A DNA stretch of 64,000 nucleotides from positions 5,463,501 to 5,527,500 of the forward strand of contig NC_088310.1 in NCBI RefSeq assembly GCF_910592395.1. Reading direction: 5' to 3'. Both the position numbers and the translations under genes were made by a program. Below the pieces are notes generated by a model that did not search any database, was not told where the DNA came from, and saw only the letters and a program-made list of their open reading frames with translations. The stretch is from Lineus longissimus. Taxonomy: Eukaryota > Nemertea > Pilidiophora > Heteronemertea > Lineidae. Shown piece by piece: positions 37,268-50,268 of the stretch; the stretch's first letter is position 1, and each line of letters starts with the position of its first letter.

Positions 37268-40200
37268 ATGACATCGAGCTGGAATGGTCTCCCATCTGTT
37301 GATGAACCGTCAAACATCTCAATTGAGATTCGCATGGATCCGTCGCCTACAACATTACCTGCTCTCGTTGTAGAAGACGCTGTTGGGCTGAGCCACCAAA
37401 ATCTAACCAGCCATGATCAAGAGTAAGTTACGTCATGTGGTCGGTGAAGTCGAAGTATTTAGCATAAGAGTTTTGTGATCTTTTCATAAGTCATCACAAA
37501 TTAATTGTCATGTCAATTTCCTACACGTAATTGATATCAGATTTGAAGGTCAAATAGAACAACGTGCCAAAATTTAAGAAAGGGGAGTATAGGCAGGAGC
37601 CAGAATTATATGCAAGGTAAGCCAGATTAAGTTACACAAAGGAACCGACGGATCTCTACTAGATCTTCTCGTCTTAACATTTCATTGACATTGCAGACGG
37701 TCTGATCCAAGCAGTTTTGTGCCAGAGGAAAGAATAAAGTCATGGATTCAAGATATCCCTTCAGTAAGTTTTAGGATATGAGGTATCATGTTCACAAACT
37801 ACCAAGACTACAATTTCATAAATGATTTTAAAGTTTGTTTTTTTAAATTCTTTTTAAAATGCCATTCGAGGATTTGACAAGCACAGATATAACTTATGGA
37901 TTCTTTCAAGGAAATTTCTTAAATCTATTTATTTTTCATTTCACTTTCAGAATGAAGGCCTATCAACATGGTGAGTGTAAGCCATTCAGTCGAATTAATA
38001 TTGTGGTCACTGAGAGAAATCTTCATTTCCTGCAATAGCCCCATTTCAATAATTGCTGTGGGCCAAAAAAACATCAGATCAGAATAGATTTTAAGAAAAA
38101 TACAAATCCCCAAGTAGTTTGGTACTGTTTTCAAGAAAGGGAAACGGTAGCAACAAATAGGATCATTGTTTGTTCTAAGTATGTTGTTGATGTCATTATT
38201 TAATTGGTAGGGAGCCCACTGCAGCTAAATCAGAGACTGATGATGAAGAAGAAGCTGACAACCGGAGAACGAAACGTATGTATTCATCGCCTCCCTTCTT
38301 TTCAGATGGTTGTAGTAAACACATTGGTATTTTCGAATTTCGGGGAAATTGGAAGGGGTCTGTTCAGAGTCTGCATCTCAAGAAGAAAATCCAAGAAAAA
38401 TGCTGCTAATATTGAAAGGGTATGCTCCATCAGTTGTATTACGTTGTATGTAAAAGGTCCTGATATACAGATACATAAAATTGCAAGTCCACGAAAATAT
38501 TGCTTTTACAGTTGATAGCGGCGCAAGTGCAAATCGATTAAAGCAGCTCATGCGTCAAGATTCTAATGACGATCCTTACCAGTCAGCCAAGATGTCTACT
38601 AAAGGACGCTACATGCCGATACCGTATAATGATCCGACCGTGTCCAAGCCGAGTCTTGATGTGATAGCAAGAAAGTATGTTTAAAAAGAATTAAAAGATC
38701 GACACGACTTGTTACAATGCTGTGTGCAGTCCTTATAACCTCGCAATCAGTAAAAAAAGCATTCATGACAGCCGCCTGCTTTCACATAAATATTTCACAA
38801 TTTCACTAGGTACCCCTTAATACTTCTAGGTGAAAAGAAGCCAGATGTTAAGTGCCTTGCTTGAGGATACACTTTCAAAACAGCAGTGATCCTTCTGATA
38901 TCAAACCCACTACTTCCTGATTATGAGCCCAATACTTGAACCGCTCTAACAACTGATCCTTGAAGCATCTGTTTTGATCTTCAAACAGATTATCCTTGCA
39001 TAATGCCAAGAAACCAGATGGAAGAGCCACTGGCACTGGGAAGCAACAGTCATTGCTGGAGATGGTGAAACGTCGGAGATCAAGCCTACCAGCCAGCGCA
39101 GATTCATATGTTCAGCTGATGGGCGCAAGGTCAAAATCCAGGGCTGGACAAGTGCCGTCAGCATTAAGTATAACCACTGCAGTATCTGGTACTGGTAGGT
39201 TTAAAGCAAAGTTTTGATTGATGATTTTAAAGATGTATCCTTGAATCTGAGTGTTGAGATGTGTATTGCCAGGGTTATTTAAGGCACCATGTAACTGTGA
39301 CCTTGGATTTCTGTCTTCAGCAATTTTAAGACAGACTATTCCTTCTCCTAGCCTGGTTGCTTGCTAAACCCTCAGGAGGTCGGTTTCCGCACAGGCCCTC
39401 AATCCTACATGTAAGAGGAGTTTGTAGATATCTTAATATAACATATTTTGATTGAACAATTAGTATATTTGTTCCAAATTTCAGCACTCCAGAACTCGGC
39501 AAGTACATCCGAGGTAAGCTTCAACTCATTGTGTGTATCCTTGACAATCACACGGACCGGTCCTCTAAGTAAAGACAAGATGATATGTGCATACTGAGTA
39601 TCACTCATAACTCAGAGGAGAAATTAGGCTGGTTGATCCATTAGGGATTTGCTTCTGATCATGATATACTGAGTGATAAATTGAACTACATGTATTTGTC
39701 TTTTGTTTCAGTCTTCCAAAGCTACAAAGAAGGTTGTTGATAAAGGTATGCTAATACTAATAACCAACCCCCAATAAAGTTCAGAGGTTAGCCCATTTCA
39801 TGTACACACGCTAACTGATACCTTTGATATAGTTCTTGAATTTAGCAATAATGTTTTGACACTGACTTGTTCTTTATCACAGAGTTATTTTGTATTTTAA
39901 AAGGATTTGGAATTTTTCAGGTAACCTGAACTTCAGAGTATTGGCCAAACTTCGAATGATGACCAAGGGGGTTGACAAGACTGTTGATGCAATCAACAAA
40001 TTTGCAACGGTAACTATATCAATTACTATCATCTGGTGTTCCTAGGCACTTTTCAGGACCACCCTGTAGGCCTAAAAAATTATAAAACATGTACAGCGTA
40101 TGCAAGTGACCCCCTGCAAATTTGACACCTCCCCCTCCACATTTAGATGCATACGTATTCAAAGTATGACCCCTAAAGAAATGGGGAACAGCAGGGTTTC

Positions 40201-40837
40201 AAAGTTTGAGACTGTAGGGACTGGGCATCACCATTAAACAAGGGAGATTGTTCAGAAGTTGTACATTTCAATTTTAGGATTCCACTCATTTAAAGTATAT
40301 CAAGGATACAGCTGAGATGGTTGAAATAACAGTGAGTATTGTCCGACATTCCATCAGAGCTAAACATGCTAGAAACCTTCTGGGACTAATAGTATCCAGA
40401 CCAGTGCAGGATTGTTGAAGATCAGTCTGAGTGAATGGTAAGATGAGACTTGTCTCTTTGCAGATTCCGGTCCCCATTCAGATATCAATATACATGAAGG
40501 TGTTGCCAATTCTCCACGACACATGCAAGAGTGAGTATTACCAAGAATTAATAGACACTAAGAATTTTCGGAACATACAGGCAGGAAGGCCAGCTGAGAC
40601 TGTAAATTCTATTACTTCAGTGGACAGATATTTTCATCACAAACAATATGATACCTCGTTTAGCTCTGAACTCCCAGAGATAAAGTCTTTGTCTAACATA
40701 TTGAGTAAAATTCTATTCTTTTTCCTTCAGCTTACAACAGTGAACTTGGCCCCAAACATCCACTGACAACACAGGCATTGGATAAACAGGAACTTTTCAG
40801 AAATCATTTGGAAAGTATGATGAAGACAATGGGATAA
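37268..40837 (+). CDS. Uncharacterised 351-residue protein, 12 exons
   Basis: Exons: 37268-37422, 37697-37763, 37951-37970, 38211-38275, 38512-38674, 38989-39194, 39485-39513, 39712-39745, 39921-40009, 40278-40331, 40464-40530, 40731-40837. Every junction is GT/AG, phases match, and the frame closes at TAA 40835-40837. The start is the first in-frame ATG of exon 1. The N-terminal two-thirds is polar and probably disordered, with an acidic run (DDEEEAD) and basic Ser-rich stretches (KRRRSS). The C-terminal third (from about residue 245, NLNFRVLAKLRMMTKG) is predicted helical. It contains ELGPKHPLTTQALDKQE, which resembles the turn between helices in some tetratricopeptide repeats. I do not recognise the family and assign no function. 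Several exons are very short (20, 29, 34 bp), so small boundary errors are possible. Confidence 0.72.
37574..37606 (+). mobile_element. End fragment of a TTAA-type MITE family
   Basis: The words ttaagaaaggggagtatagg and caggagcc match one terminus of the element at 50063-50268 and a fragment at about 58446-58474. Only one end is present here, in the first intron of the uncharacterised gene. Confidence 0.45.
38840..38953 (-). repeat. tRNA-derived SINE-like element in an intron of the uncharacterised gene
   Basis: On the minus strand, TTGTTAGAGCGGTTCA (complement of 38938-38953) matches an A box. AGTAGTGGGTTTGATAT, from about 38914 downward, matches a B box. The intervening CTCATAATC resembles an anticodon loop. 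It fills part of the 314-bp intron 38675-38988. Confidence 0.6.
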
Positions 40838-41255
40838 AAACAGTTGCTATAGATTGCATTGTGTACCCACAGTCTCGGCACCTGATGTAAAAAGAATCGA
40901 ATTTTTTCCTCCTCTGATGGAGTAGAGTCATGACATCCTGCTCCACTGACCATTCAAAACATCTGACTTATTCGCTAGGCATCGCTGTGGAGGAATGCAG
41001 ATACAGGACACTTACGGCTTTGGAGTGTCAGGTGTTGCAATCTTTTTGAAGAATGTATAAGGTAGTCCATTTCTGAGTGCAATACTGCTCCCTTCAATCA
41101 TCAGTTGAGCAACTATTATCCATTTTGTGATAGATCTAGTCAATAGAAATTTTTACTGATTGTTATAATTTCTTTATCATTTTCATTATTGTTCTGCTGT
41201 TATCTGTCTTGTTGTTGCCAATATTCAGAAAATAAATCAAATATTTTGAAATCAG
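40838..41255 (+). other. Probable 3' UTR of the uncharacterised gene
   Basis: Non-coding sequence runs from the TAA to a canonical AATAAA at 41230-41235, implying a 3' UTR of about 400 bp. The minisatellite cluster begins just beyond it. Confidence 0.6.
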
Positions 41256-41339
41256 TCTCATCTTAGTTATGTCTCAGGTTTCATCAAGTAACCTACTTCA
41301 TGTAGCACCTCGGGTCAGGCTTGATGCAACACATTGGGA

Positions 41340-41690
41340 GAATTTCACCAGTCTCTTGAGATGATGGTCACTTCTGAGCTTGCAAGACTGGTTGTCCTGT
41401 TCCCAACTGGTGAGCCATGTTCTTACCACCACAAACAGTCACAATCTAAACCCACAACGTCGAAATCATCAATGCTTTTAAAGGACAGTATTCAACCACA
41501 GACACTAAGTATCTCCAGCTGGAAGAGTAAGAGCTTATAACCAGCTGGAAGAGTAATGAGCCAACCATTGTTTGATCTCATTGAGGACTGTCTTAAACTC
41601 GTCACAATCATCTGACAACATCAATGTTTGAGGACAGTTTTCGACCAGACACTGAATCTATAACCAGCTGAAAGAGTTGTGAACCATAAT
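41340..41690. repeat. Diverged tandem repeat, roughly 130-170 bp period (left block)
   Basis: Recurring words include gaggacagttttcgacca, atctataaccagctg(g/a)aagag and catcaatg(c/t)tt. The same unit reappears at 44010-45165, on the other side of the 41.7-43.85 kb array. This suggests that one tandem array was split by another. Confidence 0.65.
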
Positions 41691-43850
41691 CTCCCTTGCT
41701 ACACGGGATGTCTCAAAAAAGCATGCATGAAGCATTCCTCAATAGCCTGGCATGAAGACATCGTCACAAACGATCTGTGTCTGACCGAAAGGACACAGTG
41801 TCACAATCTTCCCTGCATGCGGTACATGATATCTCTGAAAAGGATATGTAAAGCCTTTTAAGGGCCTGAAGACATCGTCACAACCTATTTCGGTCTGACC
41901 AAATGGAGAAACTCTTACAATCTTCCTTGCTGTACTGAACGGGGTGACTCATAGAAAAGCCTCTGCGGTGCTTCGAGGCAATGACGAAATCTTCACCCCC
42001 TATCTCTGTCGGACCAACAGATTGTCGCAATCTTCCTCGCTATTCAGGCTGTCTCAGAAAAGGATCTACAGAGACTCGAGGACATGAAGACATCGTCACA
42101 ACCCATGTCTGTCTGACCAAATGGACAAGCTGTTACAATCTTCTTTGCTGTACTGAACAGGGTGTCTCATAGAAAAGGCTTTGTAGTGCTTCGAAGGCAT
42201 GATCAAGACATCGTCACAACTGAGCACTGCCGGACCAAAGGGATCTATAGTACATCGATTGCATGAAGACATCGTCATCACAACCTTTCTCTGTCTGACC
42301 AAACTGAACATACTGTTGCAATCTTCCTTTCTATGCAGGATGTCTCAGTAAAGGATCTGTAATGCCCCGGGGCCTGGAGACATTGTCAAACCCACCTCTG
42401 TATGACCAAATGAACATAAAATCGCAATGTTTATTGCTCTAAACGATGTCTCATCCAGCAAAGGATCTGTTGAGCATCGAGGGCCTGAAGTCATCGTCCC
42501 AACCTATCTCTGTCTGACCAAAAGGACATACTGTTGCAGTCTTCCTTGCTATCAAGATGTCTCGGAAAAGGGTCTGTAGTGGTTTGAGGGCCTGAAGACA
42601 TCGCCACAACCTATCTCTATCTGACCAAATGGACAGACTGTTACAACCTTCCTTGCTATGCAGGATAGAAAAGGATCCGTAGTGCTTCAAAGACCTGAAG
42701 ACATCATAACATATCTGCCTGACCAAATGAATGGCAGACTGTTTGCAGTCTTTCTTACTATCTAGGATGTCTCAGAGAAGATAGTGCCTCGGGTCTTGAA
42801 GACATCGTCCCAACCTATCTCTATCTGACCAAGTGGACAGACTGTCGCAATCTTCCTTGGTATACAAGATGTCTAAGAAAAGGACCTGGAGTGCTCCGAG
42901 GGCCAGAAGACATCGTCACAACCGACCTCTATCTGACCAAATGGACAGACTGTTGCGATCTTGCTTGCTATACAGGATGTCTCAGAAATGATCTGTAGTT
43001 CTACGAGGGCCTGAAGACATCGTCACAGCCTATCTCTGTCTGACCAAATGGAAAAACTGTTACAATTTTCCTTGCAGGATGTCTCAGAAAAGGTTCTGCA
43101 GTGCTTCCAGGGCCTGAAGACATCGTCACAACCTATCTCTATCTGACCAAATTGACAGACTGTTACAACCTTCCTTGCTATGCAGGAAAGAAAAGTATCT
43201 GTAGTGCTTCGAGGGCCTGAAGACATCATAACATATCTGCCTGACCAAATGGATAGCAGACCTGGCAGTCGTTCTTACTATAGGATGTCTCAGAGAAGGA
43301 TAGTGCCTCGGGGCTTGAAGACATCATCACAACACATTTTGTCTGACCAAGTGCACTGTTGCAATCTTCCTTTCTATGAAGGACAGAAAAATTTCTACGG
43401 AGCCTCGAGGGCATGAGGACATTGCCTCAAGTTATCTTTGTCTTACCAAATGGACAGACTGAAGTTGCAATCTCTCTTGCTACACGTATGATCTATCAGA
43501 AAGGGATCTACAGAGCCTCGATTGAGGACTCGAAGACATCGTTACAACCTATCTCTGTCTGACCAAGTGGACATACTCAAGTTGCAATCTCCAATGCTAT
43601 ACAGGATGTCTAAGAAAATACTCTGTAGTGCATCGGGGCCTGAATGCATTGTCACAACCTACCTCTGTCTCCCCAAAGGACATACTGTTGCAATGTTCCT
43701 CGCCATACAGGATGCCTTCGAAAATGATCTATAGAGCCTCGATGGCATGAAGACACCGCCACAACCTCTTGCTGACCGAATAGGCAGACTGTTGCAATCT
43801 CCCTTGCTATACACGATGTCTCGGGCCCTATCAGTAGTTGTGTATTCGTC
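41690..43850. repeat. Minisatellite, about 19 units of 98-118 bp (consensus about 108 bp)
   Basis: The word gaagacatcgtcacaac and variants recur at about 41753, 41870, 42085, 42203, 42265, 42377, 42487, 42594, 42699, 42798, 42906, 43013, 43118, 43218, 43317, 43415, 43532, 43642 and 43748. Each is followed by tctgtctgaccaaatggac, gttgcaatcttccttgcta and gatgtctcagaaaaggatc. Units differ by small indels and substitutions. The minus strand of my consensus is an open frame of exactly 36 codons, but individual units break the frame, so current coding is doubtful. Confidence 0.9.
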
Positions 43851-44630
43851 TTTCTTCCTTGGCCTCGGAGATGATTTCTGCCTCATTCAGGAGTCTCTGC
43901 TTTACCCAAGATGGTGGTTGTTCCGCCTGCAATGCCCGGGTCTCCTCCGCAATTGTCCTCACCTCTTCTTCAAGAGACACTCAGAAGTCACCGAAAGGTT
44001 CATCTGCTCCACCAGCTGGAAGAGGTTCTTAACTGGCGAACCAGTTTGATTGCTGAGGACAGTCTTGAACCAGTCACAGTTCTTAAACATTGAAGGTGTT
44101 GACGTTGTGGTTGTTCTGAGCGCTTATTGAGTAAGATACCAGGGTGTCCTGGGATGTGAGCGTCTTCGGCTTTGGGATCTGCAGGGTGATCGAGATCAAG
44201 TTGCTAATAACCAACTCATGGCGCAGTTTGCTGACTAAACTCAGCGATTCAGTCAGGATCAGCGCGTGGCTTTGCTCATTGGTGTTCTGTATCAACCATA
44301 CCAGGGCATCCTGTAACGCTTCCCCTTCAGCCTGGGATGAGGACGACCTTTTAGGTCTGCGAGATGACCATAATCGAATATGGTAGATTGTTCCCCCTGT
44401 CCATTCCAATCACGATGGTTGGTGCCCACTCATAGATATACTTTAATAGGTTGTATAGAAATGCCGAGGTAGTCAATCCTGTCCCTACAGTTACGAGAGC
44501 CAATGACGGGTGGTTTCAATATGGGGTGCCTCCCCAACTCAACCCATCTGATGCTGTAAATCGGACAGATTTCCTCCATTCTTTCGCTTGCATAACGTAT
44601 CTATGACTACATTGTTGGCCCCAGAGAGTC
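43840..44630 (-). pseudogene. Decayed retroelement fragment with an RNase H-like segment
   Basis: The clearest part is 44083-44409 on the minus strand (109 codons). It reads like the centre of a retroelement RNase H domain: EGEALQDALVWLIQN, then HALILTESLSLVSKLRHEL. These correspond to the helix with the catalytic Glu and to the TDS strand, here TES. Neighbouring minus-strand frames have coding-like composition (for example EEEVRTIAEETRALQAEQ at about 43900-43960) but are interrupted. No reverse transcriptase or intact termini are visible. It lies inside the minisatellite cluster. Confidence 0.4.
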
Positions 44631-45165
44631 ACTGTATTCGAGGACGTTGATCCAATGTCTTGAACTAGTCACAATCTGGAGACAACAATTTCAATGTTTG
44701 AGGACAATTTCGACCAAAGACACTGCATGTGTAGTCAGCTAAATGCGTAACAACTTCTCAACTGGTGAACCATGGTTTGATCACTGAGGACAATCTTGAA
44801 CTAGTCACAACCTGGAGACCACAACGTCAATACCTTCAATGTTTGAGGACAGTTTTCGAGTAATAGGTTCTCAACTAGAACTAGTCATAACCTGGACCAT
44901 AGCGTCAGCACCATCAATGTTTGAGGACTGTTTTCGACCAAAGACACTGCATTTATAACGAGCTGAGAGTAACAACATGGTTTGATCAATGAAGACAATC
45001 TCGTGATAACCAGCAGGAAGAGTAAAATATTCTCAACTGGTGAACAACCATTGTTTGATCACCGAGGACAGTCACAATCTTATCTGGAGACGACAATGGC
45101 AACATCTTCAATCTTTTGAGGAAAGTTTTTGAGAAGGACACTGAATTCTTAACCAGCTGAAAGGA
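44010..45165. repeat. Diverged tandem repeat, roughly 130-170 bp period (right block)
   Basis: The same family as the left block: gtgaaccatggtttgatcac, gaggacaatcttgaactagt, tcaatgtttgaggacag and accagctgaaag recur four or more times. The 44083-44630 portion is interrupted by the RNase H-like fragment. Confidence 0.65.
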
Positions 45166-45575
45166 TGGCACAGGACTTCAACTCATTCTGGGCTATGGTA
45201 CAGGAGGGACTTCACCTCATTCTGGACTTTGGCACAGGACTTCAACTCATTCTGGGCTATGGTACAGGAGGGACTTCACCTCATTCTGGACTTTGGCACG
45301 GGACTTCACCTCATTCTGGACTTTGGCACAGGACTTCAACTCATTCTGGGCTATGGTACAGGAGGGACTTCACCTCATTCTGGACTTTGGCACAGGACTT
45401 CACCTCATTCTGGACTTTGGCACAGGACTTCCAACTCATTCTGGGCTATGGTACAGGAGGGACTTCACCTCATTCTGAACTTTGGCACAGGACTTCACCT
45501 CATTCTGGGACATGGCAGTCCTTCAACACAATCGTGGCTATGGGATGGTACCTTTACACATTCTGGGCAATGGCA
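45166..45575 (+). repeat. Minisatellite with 30- and 34-bp units
   Basis: About eleven copies of a unit of the form ggcacaggacttcacctcat followed by tctggacttt (30 bp) alternate with a 34-bp variant containing ggtacaggagggacttcacc. The array decays after about 45510. The 30-bp unit encodes a ten-residue repeat (FGTGLHLILD) in one frame, and a 159-codon open frame (45165-45644) spans the array. No gene context supports translation. Confidence 0.88.
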
Positions 45576-45614
45576 GAAGACTTCGCATCAAATGTTTACA
45601 ACAACAAAAATATT

Positions 45615-47405
45615 GGAGAACAAACTTTTTTATTAAAATTATAAACGCAGATGTATAAGCTATCATTCCAGTTGGATGAAACAGAGTGCAATCAGATCTT
45701 TCCTAATTTTGAAAATCACCCATCTTCACCACAAATGTTTGCTCTGTTACGCCTCCTGACTTCACTCTCAGTAGTGTAGCCCGTGAAGACGTAGCTAGTA
45801 AACATGGGAGCTCACGATGGCCATCACCAGGGTTCAAGAAGACAGAAATGAAGTTGCGTCCCCACTGAGTACCAGTAACACTCTTGAAGCCCCTAGATTA
45901 TGGCTTAAAGCTCCTAAATAGTTGCTTGCATAGTAAATAGTGGTGAACAATAACGTTGACATCTATAAAACTCAATTTACTGAATGCTTTTTGATTTAAA
46001 TTTGTTATTATTTCTTTTCACTACATGTAATTCATCAGAAAAACTATACATCTTAATATATTGATTTCACTATTTCACATTCTACATGTATGGTTATCCT
46101 GTAGTACTAGCAGTACAAAACTTTCGCAGCAGTTATCATTCATACTAAATAAACTTAGCACCAGAGAATTTTCACAGCAGGTATCCCAAGAAGTCTTTGG
46201 TGAAAACCTTGCTCGAAGAGTCAATATAACAATATTACCGAAAATCTTAAATAGACATTTAGGGTTACCCTTCACAAATTTAAATTCACAACAAAAATCA
46301 CAAGAACTACAGTCACAGACCAAAACTGATCAGTCAGTTGAAAGGGGCAAAGTTGAAAAAGCTGAAAGGACCTCAAAATGTACACATGTATCGGTATTTA
46401 TAAAATGGATGAATTAAACAAGGCATTGATTGAAGAACTTGTCATATAACAAATTACAGTGTGTCACAAAAAACTGAAGGACAGGGAAGTACATGCTAAT
46501 ACTGGCCAAGCATGAACGACGCAGATGAAAATTCCACTATTCATATATTTTTAATTATATACATAGCTATTCACAAAAACATGCACCTTAGCTTTAGTCA
46601 CTGGTAAAATCACTAAGTTAGGGTAACTTTGACTTCACATCGCAAAATGTATCCGAATAATACTTGAACACTATGGGATACTGAGAGGGCTTTCTTTACT
46701 ACTGATATGTTTTCAACTGCTCTTGGTTTATTTATGGGCGACGCCTTATTTGAAGGAAAAAAGACAAAATAAACCAGGCAAATATCTTCACCCACTCTCC
46801 CTGACCAAGTGTTTTGCCTCTTTTGGCTGTGAAATACTTTTACTCCAGTCCCTTTGTCACACCAAACATTTATCAAGAGCATTTATATACAATAGAGTAG
46901 GCTAACATTGGTCTGCTCATCTATAAATGGTCTTGCTGATAATACTCTGGTAAAGCTGTATTCTGTGACAAGCTGATGAAGAAAGCATGGCATCTTAGTG
47001 CATACAGTTCAACAGGAGAGCCCAAAGCAACAGGGCCACATTATAAGTAAAGCTAGAAACAAAAAGATATAAGCAAGCCTTATACATTGTTGCTATAAAT
47101 TACTACAGTAAATAAACATTACCGGTAGATTTCTTCTGTAGTGTTACACGAATACCACAATGATTTGACTACTCAACCTCTATCAGTTACCTGGTAAAAA
47201 ACAACTTCAGGGTTACAAAAACCACAGTCTTGGAAAAGTTTCCCCAAATACTTTTTTATCCACAGAATTTTACTTTACGGCATGTAACAAAGCCATGAAA
47301 ACGACAGGATATTTCCATAAGTAAATGATAGCAGCCAAGCTCAGATCATTGTCGCTGATTCATGTTTCAGCCCCACTTTGCAGAGCATCAGTCATATCAA
47401 CATTC
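45615..47405 (-). other. Probable 3' UTR of the PP1 gene
   Basis: Non-coding sequence lies downstream of the PP1 stop on the minus strand. A minus-strand AATAAA (complement of 45629-45634) is a candidate polyadenylation signal, giving a 3' UTR of up to about 1.8 kb. Earlier signals are possible. It ends at the edge of the 45.2-kb minisatellite. Confidence 0.45.
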
Positions 47406-50001
<2,596 letters not shown>

Positions 50002-50018
50002 CTTGATTTTCTCGGTAA

Positions 50019-50026
50019 TGACGTCA
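50019..50026. promoter_or_regulatory. Perfect CRE palindrome upstream of the PP1 start codon
   Basis: TGACGTCA lies 17 bp upstream of the PP1 ATG (minus strand), with a CACGTG E-box at 50052-50057. CRE palindromes near transcription starts bind CREB/ATF factors in animals. Since this lies so close to the ATG, the 5' UTR must be very short or the site is transcribed. Confidence 0.5.
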
Positions 50027-50062
50027 AATAGATTCTATTTTTAGATCACACCACGTGGGTTT

Positions 50063-50268
50063 TTAAAGGGACAATAAAGGCAGCAGCTGGGCAGGCAAGA
50101 TAACGTTACACAAAGTCGCCAATAGGCATGATAGGGATCTCTCACTTGTCGAAATGATTTACACTTGTAGTGCTGAATCTGACATGACCCAGGGGCCTTA
50201 CTTTGTATATTAGTCACCTGAAGATGGTCAAATTAGCCCCTCTGCTCCTGCCTATAGTTCCCCTTTAA
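50063..50268. mobile_element. 206-bp MITE with TTAAAGGG...CCCTTTAA ends
   Basis: The left end TTAAAGGGACAATAAAGGC and the complement of the right end, TTAAAGGGGAACTATAGGC, are imperfect inverted repeats that continue into CAGCAGC and CAGGAGC. Single-end relatives occur at 37574-37606 and 58446-58474. There is no coding capacity. It lies 62 bp upstream of the PP1 start codon. Confidence 0.65.

Noticed and set aside
41690-43850. CRISPR-like array of regularly spaced repeats.
   Set aside because: Units are contiguous tandem copies without unique spacers, in animal DNA; it is a minisatellite.
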